Origin: Mycolicibacterium arabiense
GTDB taxonomy: Bacteria > Actinomycetota > Actinomycetes > Mycobacteriales > Mycobacteriaceae
DNA: 64,000 nt
Assembly (NCBI RefSeq): GCF_010731815.2
Contig: NZ_AP022593.1
Span: 5,270,001-5,334,000 of the forward strand
Reading direction: 5' to 3'
A model generated the notes under the pieces. The model made no database searches, was not told the origin of the DNA, and saw nothing but the letters and a program-made list of their open reading frames with translations. Both the position numbers and the translations under genes were made by a program. Of this stretch, positions 35,120-44,144 are shown one piece after another; within the stretch, counting starts at the first letter, position 1, and each line of letters starts with the position of its first letter.

Positions 35120-36409
35120 ATGGCCTCTTCCCCGGACGTAGACCTCGGCAGCGGCGTAGACGTGGCACCCGATGGCACCCAGGCACCGGGTCGAACCCGG
35201 ATGATCCTGGTGCTCGGCCTGCTCGTCGCGCTCGGTCCGCTCACCATCGACATGTACCTGCCCGCACTGCCACGCATCGCCGAGGAACTGTCGGTGTCGT
35301 CGTCGGTGGCGCAGTTGACACTGACCGGCACGCTGGCGGGTCTGGCGATCGGGCAGCTCGTCATCGGCCCGCTGTCGGATTCGCTGGGACGTCGCCGTCC
35401 GCTGATGGCGGGCATCGTCCTGCACATGGTCGCGTCGCTGATCTGCCTGCTGGCGCCGAACATCACCGTGCTCGGCCTGGCGCGTGGCCTGCAGGGCATG
35501 GGCGCTGCCGCGACCATGGTCGTATCCATCGCGATCGTCGGCGACCTGTTCAAGGGCAACGCCGCCGCCACGGTGATGTCGCGGTTGATGCTGGTGCTCG
35601 GCGTCGCCCCGGTGCTCGCGCCGTCGCTGGGCGCGGCGGTACTGCTGCAAGGGTCGTGGCACTGGGTGTTCGCCGTGCTCGTCGTCCTGGCGGGCGCACT
35701 GCTCCTTATGGCCGCGTTGGCGCTGCCGGAGACGCTGCCCACCGCACATCGCAGGCCGCTGCGGGTCCGCGGGATCCTCAGCACGTACGGCCAACTGTTC
35801 GGTGACGCGCGGTTCGTGATCCTGGTCCTCGTCGCCGCGCTGGGCATGTCGGGCCTGTTCGCCTACATCGCCGGTGCGTCGTTCGTCCTGCAGGGCCGCT
35901 ACGGACTCGACCAGCAGTCCTTCGCGCTGGTGTTCGGCGCAGGCGCGGTGGCTCTCATCGGCTCGACGCAGTTCAACGTCGTGCTGCTGCGCCGGTTCAC
36001 CCCGCAGGCCATCGTCGTGTGGGCGCTCGCGGCGTCCTCGCTCTTCGGTGTGGTCTTCATCGGGTTGGCCGTAGCCGGCGTCGGCGGGCTGGCCGCGTTC
36101 GTCGTGCCCGTGTGGCTGATCCTGGGCGCGATGGGGTTCGTCATCCCCAACGCCCCGGCGTTGGCACTGTCGCGGCACCCCGAGGCCTCGGGTACGTCGG
36201 CGGCACTGCTCGGCGCCGCGCAGTTCGGCCTCGGTGCCGCGGTGGCACCCCTGGTCGGGGTGCTCGGCAACGACGAAATCGCGCTCGCCGTGGTGATGAC
36301 CGCCGGTGCCGTGATCGCGCTGGGCGCGTTGCTGGCCGCGCGCGTCGGCGCAGAGTCCACGTCCGATGACGAGGAGTTCGTCGGCGCGGCCATCGCGGAA
36401 CCGGTATAG
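35120..36409 (+). CDS. MFS multidrug transporter, Bcr/CflA type
   Basis: 429 residues, 12 membrane segments. The DHA1 hallmarks are TIDMYLPALPRIAEEL at helix 1 and GQLVIGPLSDSLGRRRPL between helices 2 and 3 (motif A). ARGLQGMGAAATMVV is helix 4. I chose the ATG at 35120 over a TTG at 35105. Bcr/CflA proteins export drugs or small metabolites by proton antiport. There is no obvious counterpart at this position in M. tuberculosis, so it is an insertion in this lineage. Confidence 0.88.
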   Translation: MASSPDVDLGSGVDVAPDGTQAPGRTRMILVLGLLVALGPLTIDMYLPALPRIAEELSVSSSVAQLTLTGTLAGLAIGQLVIGPLSDSLGRRRPLMAGIVLHMVASLICLLAPNITVLGLARGLQGMGAAATMVVSIAIVGDLFKGNAAATVMSRLMLVLGVAPVLAPSLGAAVLLQGSWHWVFAVLVVLAGALLLMAALALPETLPTAHRRPLRVRGILSTYGQLFGDARFVILVLVAALGMSGLFAYIAGASFVLQGRYGLDQQSFALVFGAGAVALIGSTQFNVVLLRRFTPQAIVVWALAASSLFGVVFIGLAVAGVGGLAAFVVPVWLILGAMGFVIPNAPALALSRHPEASGTSAALLGAAQFGLGAAVAPLVGVLGNDEIALAVVMTAGAVIALGALLAARVGAESTSDDEEFVGAAIAEPV

Positions 36410-36447
36410 CCGAGCCGGTCCAGCCAGGCCGGGCACCCCGGAGTCGA

Positions 36448-36479
36448 CCCGACGACGAGGCGTCCGTAGCGTCGTCGGG
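36448..36479. terminator. Inverted repeat between two MFS genes
   Basis: CCCGACGACG (36448-36457) and CGTCGTCGGG (36470-36479) are perfect 10-bp arms with a 12-base loop, 38 bp after the Bcr/CflA stop and 110 bp before the next MFS gene. It is either a terminator of the first gene or an operator of the second. Confidence 0.55.
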
Positions 36480-36589
36480 ATAGTTCGACAGGCGTGATCG
36501 GGTAGGGGCGTTCGGCATCCCACCGGAGTCCGCTGGGCCCAGCCCCCGCGAGCCCGGCTCACCCGCGCGCACTCACGGAAGACACGAGC

Positions 36590-38578
36590 GTGACCGCAGT
36601 ACTAGACGCCCTGCACCGGATGCGGGCCACCCACCCGCAATCGGCGAACCCATGGCGCGTCCTGTGGGCCATGATGGTCGGCTTCTTCATGATCCTGGTC
36701 GACGCGACCATCGTGTCGGTCGCCAACCCGTCGATCATGGACGGCCTCCGCGCCGACTACGACGCGGTGATCTGGGTGACCAGCGCCTACCTGCTGGCGT
36801 ACGCCGTGCCGCTGCTGGTGGCCGGCCGGTTGGGGGACCGGTACGGCCCGAAGAACCTCTACCTGATTGGTTTGGGGATCTTCACCGCCGCCTCGCTGTG
36901 GTGCGGTCTCGCCGACACCATCGAGATGTTGATCGCCGCCCGCGTCGTGCAGGGCGTCGGGGCGGCGCTGCTGACCCCGCAGACCCTGTCGGCGATCACC
37001 CGGATCTTCCCGCCGGACCGCCGCGGCGTCGCGCTCAGCATCTGGGGCGCGACGGCCGGTGTCGCGACGCTCGTCGGCCCGCTCGCCGGCGGCGTCCTCG
37101 TCGATGGTCTCGGCTGGCACTGGATCTTCATCGTCAACGTCCCGGTCGGCGTCATCGGCCTCGCGCTGGCGTACTGGTTCGTGCCCTCGCTGCCGACCGA
37201 GAAGAAGGGGTTCGACCTCCTGGGCGTCCTGCTCTCGGGAGCGGGCATGTTCCTGGTCGTGTTCGCCCTGCAGGAGGGCGAGTCGCACGACTGGGCGCCG
37301 TGGATCTGGGGCATGGTCGTCGCGGGTCTCGGGTTCGTCGCGGCGTTCGTCTACTGGCAGTCGGTCAACCCCGGGGACCCGCTGATCCCGCTGCGGATCT
37401 TCCGCGACAGGGACTTCAGCCTGTCGAACCTGGGCATCTCGGTCATCGGCTTCGCGGTGACGGCGATGATCCTGCCGCTGATGTTCTACGCCCAAGCGGT
37501 GGCCGGCCTTTCGCCGACGCGGGCCGCGCTGCTGACGGCCCCGATGGCGATCTCGTCCGGCGTGCTGGCGCCGTTCGTCGGCAAGCTCGTCGACCGCCAT
37601 GCGCCGACGCCCATCGTCGGATTCGGCTTCTCGGCGCTGGCGATCGGGCTGACCTGGCTGTCGGTCGAGATGACCGACACGACGCCCATCTGGCGCCTCG
37701 TGCTGCCGCTGATCGTGATGGGCGTCGGGATGGCGTTCATCTGGTCACCGCTGGCCGCGACGGCCACCCGGCACCTGCCGCCCGACCTGGCCGGAGCCGG
37801 TTCCGGGGTGTACAACACCACGCGACAGATCGGTGGCGTCCTCGGCAGTGCGGGCATGGCCGCGTTCATGACGTCGCGGATCGGCGCGGAGATGCCCGGC
37901 GGCGGCGAGCGTCCGCCCGGTGCCGAGGCCGGCATCACGGAGCTGCCCGACTTCCTGCAGGTGCCGTTCTCGGCGGCGCTGTCCCAGGCCCTGCTGCTAC
38001 CCGCGTTCGTCGCGTTGCTCGGTGTCGTCGCTGCGCTGTTCCTGCGCGGGCCGGGTGACCACGGGCCCGCTCCGGTGCGGCCACCCGTGGGCGGACGGAC
38101 CGTGCCCGACGACGCGGATTACTTCCCCGACGACGACGAGTACGTCGAGTACACGGTGGACTGGGACGAGCCGGAATCGGCGCCGCTGCAGGCGGTCCGA
38201 TCGCGTGTGGACGCCCCCGTGTCCCCTCCGGTCGACGATAGCGTGACGACCCCGTTCGACGTGCACGTCGAACCCCCGTTGCCCGCCCCCGCCGACGAGT
38301 GGCGAGGCGGTCCCGTCGAAGCGTGGCAGCACCTGTTCGTCGACGACGAGCCGGCGGCGGTCACCGACGTGCAACCCGTGTCGGCGCCAGCCGCGGACGT
38401 CGCTCGAAATGGCCACGCGCACAACGGTCATCACGTCGACGGACCTGTCGGGGGACTGGACCGGTTCGAGGTGCCCTCGCGTTCGGCGGCGGGCAGGCAC
38501 AGCCGCCGCGACGAGGAGGAGACCTCGGGCGAGGATGCCGGGACCTACGGTCGGCACTCGATGCGCTTCCGCGACTAG
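36590..38578 (+). CDS. MFS drug transporter, EmrB/QacA (14-TMS) type (Rv1250-like)
   Basis: 662 residues from a GTG at 36590. The first ~490 residues carry 14 membrane segments (IDATIV-type start [19 protein letters not shown], motif [16 protein letters not shown], motif [21 protein letters not shown]). The last ~165 residues are a hydrophilic, acidic, Pro/Val-rich cytoplasmic tail ending GRHSMRFRD, which is unusual for the family in length though typical of mycobacterial Rv1250. It probably exports drugs or endogenous amphiphiles. Confidence 0.9.
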   Translation: MTAVLDALHRMRATHPQSANPWRVLWAMMVGFFMILVDATIVSVANPSIMDGLRADYDAVIWVTSAYLLAYAVPLLVAGRLGDRYGPKNLYLIGLGIFTAASLWCGLADTIEMLIAARVVQGVGAALLTPQTLSAITRIFPPDRRGVALSIWGATAGVATLVGPLAGGVLVDGLGWHWIFIVNVPVGVIGLALAYWFVPSLPTEKKGFDLLGVLLSGAGMFLVVFALQEGESHDWAPWIWGMVVAGLGFVAAFVYWQSVNPGDPLIPLRIFRDRDFSLSNLGISVIGFAVTAMILPLMFYAQAVAGLSPTRAALLTAPMAISSGVLAPFVGKLVDRHAPTPIVGFGFSALAIGLTWLSVEMTDTTPIWRLVLPLIVMGVGMAFIWSPLAATATRHLPPDLAGAGSGVYNTTRQIGGVLGSAGMAAFMTSRIGAEMPGGGERPPGAEAGITELPDFLQVPFSAALSQALLLPAFVALLGVVAALFLRGPGDHGPAPVRPPVGGRTVPDDADYFPDDDEYVEYTVDWDEPESAPLQAVRSRVDAPVSPPVDDSVTTPFDVHVEPPLPAPADEWRGGPVEAWQHLFVDDEPAAVTDVQPVSAPAADVARNGHAHNGHHVDGPVGGLDRFEVPSRSAAGRHSRRDEEETSGEDAGTYGRHSMRFRD

Positions 38579-38581
38579 CGG

Positions 38582-39940
38582 TCAGCCGAACAGCACCGCG
38601 CGGTTGAGATAGCCGTCGGGGTCGAACGCCGTCTTGAGCGCGTGCATCGCCGCGATGTCCTCGGGGGTGCGCGACATCCGAAGGTAGTCGCGCTTGCGGC
38701 TGCCCACCCCGTGCTCGGAACTGACGTTGCCGCGGTGGTCGGCGATCAGCGTCATCATCGCCGAGTACAGCGCGCGCTCGGCGTCGCCGTCGAGCGCGCA
38801 GCGCACCAGGTTCAGATGCAGGTTGCCCTCCCCGACGTGGCCGAACAGCACCGGGATCGCGTCGGGTGCGTGGTCGGCGATCAGGGCCGTCGCGGCGGCG
38901 GCGAAGCCGGGGACGTTCGCCAGCGGCAGTGAGACGTCGAACTTCAGCGGCGGCCCGTACCGTCCGAGCACGTCGGCCACCGATTCGCGCACGGACCACA
39001 GGCGTTGTGCGGCAGCGGAATCCACTCCAACGGCCGGCTCGCCCACCAGGTCGGCCCGGCCGAGCGCGTCGGCCAGCCGCTCGGTCTGGTCGGTGTCACC
39101 CGCCAGTTCCACCAGCAGCTGCCACGCGCCGTCGACGGGTGCGGCGACGCCGAGGTGCTCGGCGGTCAGCGCGCTCGCCCGCGCATCGATCAGCTCCAGC
39201 GCGGCGATGCCGTCGGCGTCGCGCAACTCGCGACCCAGCGCGATCAGCGCACCCAGGTCGTCGAACCCGACGACCGCCGTCACCCGGTGGGCAGGCGTCG
39301 GGTGCAGTCGCACGTCGAGCGCGGTGATGACGCCGATGGTGCCCTCCGCGCCGACGAACAGCGACGTCAGGTCGTAGCCCGTGTTGTCGCGCCGAACCTC
39401 GCTGTGCCTGCGCACGATCGAGCCGTCGGGCAGGGCAACGTCGAGGCCGAGGATCTGTTCGGCCATGTTCCCGTACCGCACGGTGCGCAGGCCGCCGGCG
39501 TTCGTCGAGGCCATCCCGCCGATGGTCGCGGTATCGCGTGAGGCCAGGTCCACCCCGAACACCAAACCCGTTGCGGCCGCGGCCTTCTGCAGCGCCGCCG
39601 CGGTCACGCCCGCGCCCACCCGCACGCGGCGCTCCACCGCGTCGATCGGACCGATGTCGGTCAGCCGCTCGGTCGACAGCAGCACGTCGTCGTGCTCGGG
39701 CACGGTTCCGGCGACCAGTGAGGTTCGGCCGCCCTGCACCGTCACGTTCGCGCCCGCGTCGCGGCAGGTCCGCAACACCCCCGCCACCTCGTCGGCGTCG
39801 CCGGGCCGCACCAGCGCGCGGGCGTGCCCCCGGTAGCGGCCGGTGTAGTCGACGCAGCGGCCGACCAGCACGTCGGGATCGGTGCTGACGTGGCGCGCGC
39901 CGACGATCTCGGCGAGGCGGTCGATCAGCACGTCGGTCAC
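38582..39940 (-). CDS. FAD-binding 2-hydroxyacid dehydrogenase/oxidase
   Basis: 452 residues, GTG start at 39940 overlapping the nuclease/helicase stop (GTGA). N-terminal FAD-binding type-4 (PCMH) domain with VQGGRTSLVAG and IGGMASTNAGGLRTVRYG. C-terminal FAD-oxidase domain with GHVGEGNLHLNL and SSEHGVGSRKRDYL, metal/substrate residues of the D-lactate, glycolate and D-2-hydroxyglutarate dehydrogenase family. The exact substrate is uncertain. A second member of the family is at 55819-57183; the two are only distantly similar. Confidence 0.88.
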   Translation of the reverse strand: MTDVLIDRLAEIVGARHVSTDPDVLVGRCVDYTGRYRGHARALVRPGDADEVAGVLRTCRDAGANVTVQGGRTSLVAGTVPEHDDVLLSTERLTDIGPIDAVERRVRVGAGVTAAALQKAAAATGLVFGVDLASRDTATIGGMASTNAGGLRTVRYGNMAEQILGLDVALPDGSIVRRHSEVRRDNTGYDLTSLFVGAEGTIGVITALDVRLHPTPAHRVTAVVGFDDLGALIALGRELRDADGIAALELIDARASALTAEHLGVAAPVDGAWQLLVELAGDTDQTERLADALGRADLVGEPAVGVDSAAAQRLWSVRESVADVLGRYGPPLKFDVSLPLANVPGFAAAATALIADHAPDAIPVLFGHVGEGNLHLNLVRCALDGDAERALYSAMMTLIADHRGNVSSEHGVGSRKRDYLRMSRTPEDIAAMHALKTAFDPDGYLNRAVLFG

Positions 39941-42900
39941 TGTGCGGGTGTATCACAGGCGTCGGTCAGCGCGAGGAACGCGCCGAGACCGATCAACCCG
40001 TCGGGCGTGGACGGCAGGTAGTCGGTGAGGTGGAGCGACCGGACGATCACCGCAGCGTACTTCGCCCGGCTGATCGCGACGTTGAGCCGATTCCGGTTGA
40101 GCAGGAACGATATTCCGCGCGGGACGTCGTCGGCCGAGGACGCCGTCATCGAGACGAACACGACCGGCGCCTGCCTGCCCTGGAACTTGTCGACCGTGCC
40201 CACCTCGACGTCGGCCAGGCCTGCGGCGTCGAGGCGGCGGCGCAGCATCTGCACCTGGGCGTTGTACGGGGTGACGACCAGGACGTGCCGCTGGGCGAGC
40301 GCCGTGGGGCCGCCCTCGTCGGTCCACGTCGAGCCGAGCAGCCGTTCGATCTCGCCGACGATCGCGTCGGCCTCCTCCGGGCTCTCGGTGGAGTTGCCGT
40401 CGTGGTTCACCGCCAGCACGCGCACCCCGGGCACGACGCCGTCGAGGCGGCGGGCAGCGCTGACGTCCTCCCGCGAGTGCAGGCGGCCGTCGTAGGACAG
40501 CCGTGACACCGGCGCGCACACCGCCGGATGCATCCGGTACGAGAGGTCGAGGAAGTAGCCGCGCTCCGGCGGGAGCGTGTGCTCGCCGTCGACGAGCCAT
40601 CCGAGCGCGGAGTGGTCGACCGGCTCCGGGTGGGTGCCCTGGCTGACCTGTGGTAGCTGCTGCGGGTCGCCGAGCAGCAGCAGGTTCGTCGCCGCGGCCG
40701 CCACGGCGATCGTGTTGGCGAGGCAGAACTGGCCCGCCTCCTCGACGACGAGCAGGTCCAGGCTGCCCCTGGGGACGCGTCCGTCGTTGGCGAAATCCCA
40801 TGCCGTGCCGCCGATCACGCAACCGTCGTGGTCGGCGATGAACCCGGGGTAGTCCTTCTCGTCGACGTCCTGCCACGGTCCGCCGGGGCTCTTCTTCTTG
40901 CCGACGCGCTGCGGGTCGACGCCCGCCTCGATCACGCACCCGAGCAGGTTCTCGACCACGGCGTGCGACTGCGCGACCACGCCCACGCGCCACCCGCGGG
41001 CGACGAGTCGCGCGATGACGTGGGCCGAGGTGTAGGTCTTGCCCGTGCCAGGCGGACCGTGCACGGCGAGATACGACGAGTCGAGGTCGAGCAGCGCCGC
41101 GGTGATGTCGTCGACGGTTTGACCGGTGCGGGGGAGCCCGCCGCCGCTGACGGTGCGCGGCGGGCGCCGCAGCAGGATGTCGGTGACGGCGTCGGCGGGC
41201 AGGTTCGGCAGGATGGCGCCGATCAACGTCGCCGCCGACTCGATCGCGGTCTGCAGCGGCTTCTTGCCGATCGGCGGGCCGGGTGTCAGGGCGAACGGTG
41301 TCTCGTCGAAGCAGCCGCCGTCCTTCGGTTCGCGCTCCATGATGACGACCTCGGTCGGCATCGACGGATCGTCGCAGTCCACCGGTGTGGCCGAACCCCA
41401 CACCCGTCGGTCGGGGTCGCCGGCGAGGCCCGCCGGACCCGGCGGCGCGTACAGCGCATACAGCTCTCTGCCGAGTTCGCCGGAGGCGAGTTCGCCGGTG
41501 ACCCGGAGCTGGCGCTGCTGCTTGCGGGCCTTGGCAGGCTTGTGCCAGTCGGCGACGACCTCGGCGCTGTCCACCATGAACACCCCGCCGTCGTCGGCCC
41601 ATTCGTCGACCGGGTTGTTGATGCGGTCGAAGTGCGCCCACCAGAACGGCTTGTCCTCGCGCTGGTGGTAACCGCGCGCTGCCGAGACCATCGCGACGGC
41701 GGTCTGTTCGGGGGTGCGCTCCTCGGTGCCGTCGCCTGCGAACTTCAGCAGCCTGCGTTCGAGGTCGTCGGCGATCTCCACCGTCGCGGCGGCGGCCTCG
41801 TCGCGGACCTGCTGTGGTCCGCGCGGAGGCACCCCGGAATCGATCGCGCGGGCCATCAGCCAGTCGCGCAGCCTGCGCGTCGACCGGCAGTCGTAGCGGT
41901 TGTAGTCCTCGATCTGCTTGAGCACGACGGCCGCGTCGTCGGCGCGTCCGGCGTCGCGCAGCGCCGTGAACTCGGCGTACTGCGTGATCGAGTCGGTGGC
42001 CGTGGTGACTTCGCCGTCACGCAGCTCGTTGCCCATGTACAGCGGCTCGAGGTACTTGATGCTGTAGCTCTCGGTGCCGACCCGAATGCTCTTGCGCACC
42101 AACGGATAGAGGTCGACGAGGGTACCGCTGCGGAGCAGGTCGTCGACCTCGTTCTCGCCGACGCCGTAGCGGCCTGCCAGCCGCAGCAGCGTGCTCTTCT
42201 CGTAGGCCGCGTAGTGGTAGACGTGCATGCCGGGGTAGCGCTTGCGCCGCTTGCGCACGAACGCGAGGAAGTCGACGAGCGCCTGACGTTCACTGGCCCT
42301 GTCGTGCGCCCAGAACGGGGTGAATTCGTCGGTCACGCTCAAGACGCCCCACAGGTACTCCAGGCCCCACTCGCGGCCGTCGACGGTCCACAGCGGGTCG
42401 CCCTCGAAGTCGAAGAACAGGTCGCCCTTGTTCGCGTCGGGCAGCGCCATCAGGGGTTGGGCGTCGATGACCTCGTACGGCGGCTTGCCGTCCACCCGGT
42501 CGGCCACCTGCAGTCGCGCCTGAGCAGTGAGCGCCGCGACCGTGCGCGCGGCGAGTTCGTCGACGGCGCCGTCGTGGTCGGCCAGCTCGCGCACGGTCGT
42601 GATGCCCGCATCGAGCAGACGCGCGCGCTGGCTCACCCGCATGCCCGCGACGAGCACGAGGTCGTCGTGGGCGCGCACCTGGACCTCGCACTCCGGGCAG
42701 CGGAAGCACGCCCGGACCGACTCGTCCTCCCAGGTGACCGGCGCGTCGCCGGCCAGGTGGTCGTCGAGCAGGCGCTGCAGCGCGGCCCGCCGCGGCAGGT
42801 ACACGGGGAGCAGCTCGTCGATCCGGTAGCGGGCGATGGCGCCGTCGCCGAGCACCAGTTCGACCTCGGGCGCCACCGGCACGCCGCTGCGCTGCAACGT

Positions 42901-43374
42901 GTCGGCGTAGGCGGCGAGCTGCAGCAGCGCCTCCACCTTCACCGAGCGGGCCAGCTTGGTGTCGCGCAGCCGGTACTGGCCGCCGTCGTCGGTGGGTTCG
43001 AGGATCAGGAAGTCGGCGAACCCGACGAACCGACCGTCGAACATGGCGGCCTGGTAGATGGCGGGGGCACGGTGCTCGACGGCGGCCCGGGTGGCCTCGG
43101 CGGCAGCGGTCAGCCCGGCGACGGTGTAGGTCGGCTTGCCGATGACCACCGCGTTGCCGTCGAGTTCGTCGCGGAGCTGGTCGAGGTGACGCTGCTCGTG
43201 CTCGTCGCCGAGCTGGGCGGTGCGGGCGAGCAGCGCATCGTCGGTCGTGATCCGCGGGCTCCGCCCGAGCTGACCGTCGAACGACCGCAGCAGGGCGTAC
43301 TCGCAGCGCGCGGCCGCAGCGAGATCCGAAGCGCTGTAGACGACTTGGCGGTCGGCGCCTCCGGTCAGGAACAT
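39937..43374 (-). CDS. TM0106-type RecB-like nuclease fused to UvrD/Dna2-like helicase
   Basis: 1145 residues, start at 43374. The N-terminal third is a PD-(D/E)XK RecB-like nuclease (SASDLAAAARCEYALLRSFDG, then FVGFADFLILEPTDDGGQYRLRDTKLARS, and a Cys cluster at CFRCPEC). The middle holds an RNase H-like domain (LFFDFEGDPLW, then DYNRYDCRSTRRLRDWL). The C-terminal third is an SF1 helicase (Walker A GPPGTGKTYTSAHV, DEAD-like LLVVEEAGQF, and VGTVDKFQGRQAPVVFVSM). It corresponds to Rv1251c. It is a probable DNA/RNA-processing or defence-like enzyme of unknown role. Confidence 0.9.
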   Translation of the reverse strand: MFLTGGADRQVVYSASDLAAAARCEYALLRSFDGQLGRSPRITTDDALLARTAQLGDEHEQRHLDQLRDELDGNAVVIGKPTYTVAGLTAAAEATRAAVEHRAPAIYQAAMFDGRFVGFADFLILEPTDDGGQYRLRDTKLARSVKVEALLQLAAYADTLQRSGVPVAPEVELVLGDGAIARYRIDELLPVYLPRRAALQRLLDDHLAGDAPVTWEDESVRACFRCPECEVQVRAHDDLVLVAGMRVSQRARLLDAGITTVRELADHDGAVDELAARTVAALTAQARLQVADRVDGKPPYEVIDAQPLMALPDANKGDLFFDFEGDPLWTVDGREWGLEYLWGVLSVTDEFTPFWAHDRASERQALVDFLAFVRKRRKRYPGMHVYHYAAYEKSTLLRLAGRYGVGENEVDDLLRSGTLVDLYPLVRKSIRVGTESYSIKYLEPLYMGNELRDGEVTTATDSITQYAEFTALRDAGRADDAAVVLKQIEDYNRYDCRSTRRLRDWLMARAIDSGVPPRGPQQVRDEAAAATVEIADDLERRLLKFAGDGTEERTPEQTAVAMVSAARGYHQREDKPFWWAHFDRINNPVDEWADDGGVFMVDSAEVVADWHKPAKARKQQRQLRVTGELASGELGRELYALYAPPGPAGLAGDPDRRVWGSATPVDCDDPSMPTEVVIMEREPKDGGCFDETPFALTPGPPIGKKPLQTAIESAATLIGAILPNLPADAVTDILLRRPPRTVSGGGLPRTGQTVDDITAALLDLDSSYLAVHGPPGTGKTYTSAHVIARLVARGWRVGVVAQSHAVVENLLGCVIEAGVDPQRVGKKKSPGGPWQDVDEKDYPGFIADHDGCVIGGTAWDFANDGRVPRGSLDLLVVEEAGQFCLANTIAVAAAATNLLLLGDPQQLPQVSQGTHPEPVDHSALGWLVDGEHTLPPERGYFLDLSYRMHPAVCAPVSRLSYDGRLHSREDVSAARRLDGVVPGVRVLAVNHDGNSTESPEEADAIVGEIERLLGSTWTDEGGPTALAQRHVLVVTPYNAQVQMLRRRLDAAGLADVEVGTVDKFQGRQAPVVFVSMTASSADDVPRGISFLLNRNRLNVAISRAKYAAVIVRSLHLTDYLPSTPDGLIGLGAFLALTDACDTPAQ

Positions 43375-43429
43375 CCTGGCCACTCTAGGCCAGCGGTCCG
43401 ACACGGGGCCGGGATCGGCCGCGGCGCTG

Positions 43430-43999
43430 CTAGCCCGTGTTGCCGATCAGCTCGACGCCGTTGCCGTTCCAGCGGAACCGCACCACGCTCTTGAGTCCCG
43501 TCGAGCCGCTCGAGTACATCAGCGCCACCGTGTCGCCGGTGGTCGCGGTGTCGTCGATGCCGTTGAATCCATAGGTGTCGGGCACACCGGTCGGGATGAA
43601 CTTGCCGAGGTGGAACAGCACCGCGCGGGTGTTCGGGTTGTCGGCGTTGGTGTTGGCTTTGATGACCACCGCCGACAGCTGCGCGCACTCGTTGTAGTTG
43701 CCCGCGAGCGGCTCGGGACTCCAGGGCTGATTGCTCCGCGGATCGCGGGGCAGTTCGGAGACCGCCTTCGCGATCTCGGGTGCCGCGAGGTTCACCGCGC
43801 ACGGATCTGCGGGCGGGGGCGTCGCGGTCGGTCCCGCGGCGATCGTCGGTTCCACGGGCGGTGGTGCGCTCATGGCGGTCGGCGCGACGGACGCGCTGCC
43901 CTCCGGGGTCTTGGAGACGGTCGAATCGCTGGAACCACAGCCGGCGAGCAGCACGGCCGCCAGCACTGCGGGACCCAGAACCCGTCGCTTCGCCCGCAC
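43430..43999 (-). CDS. lprE: LprE/LppP-family lipoprotein
   Basis: About 189 residues from a GTG at 43999: VRAKRRVLGPAVLAAVLLAGCGSS is a lipoprotein signal with lipobox LAGC. After a Pro/Thr-rich linker the conserved LprE domain begins at DPCAVNLAAPEIAKAVSELPRDP and ends FRWNGNGVELIGN. The frame stays open upstream to 44071 through three in-frame 10-residue repeats (RAKRREI...) encoded by a DNA repeat array; these are probably not translated. Function is unknown in M. tuberculosis Rv1252c. Confidence 0.88.
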   Translation of the reverse strand: MRAKRRVLGPAVLAAVLLAGCGSSDSTVSKTPEGSASVAPTAMSAPPPVEPTIAAGPTATPPPADPCAVNLAAPEIAKAVSELPRDPRSNQPWSPEPLAGNYNECAQLSAVVIKANTNADNPNTRAVLFHLGKFIPTGVPDTYGFNGIDDTATTGDTVALMYSSGSTGLKSVVRFRWNGNGVELIGNTG

Positions 44000-44064
44000 G
44001 AGGCTGATTTCCCGTCGCTTCGCTCGCCCCAGGCCGATTTCCCGTCGCTTCGCTCGCCCCAGGC
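43981..44064. repeat. 30-bp tandem repeat array at the lprE 5' end
   Basis: Units start at 43981, 44011 and 44041 with exactly 30-bp spacing; the first differs at several bases and the third is cut after 24 bases. Read on the minus strand the core is GGGGCGAGCGAAGCGACGGG followed by AAAT. The same core forms a 29-bp array on the other side of deaD in the opposite orientation. Confidence 0.85.
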
Positions 44065-44144
44065 GTCTCACATCACCGCACGGTACCCGTCGTCTTGTGT
44101 GCGAGGCGGTTGGCGGTCGCGAGAACCCGTAGACTCTTCACTCG

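Noticed and set aside
39937..43374. Nuclease-helicase as part of a multi-gene defence island
   Set aside because: Single gene with metabolic and housekeeping neighbours and conserved in M. tuberculosis as Rv1251c; no companion defence genes.
40828..43494. 888-codon open frame antisense to the nuclease/helicase
   Set aside because: Composition is that of a GC-rich antisense shadow; the opposite strand has clear helicase motifs.
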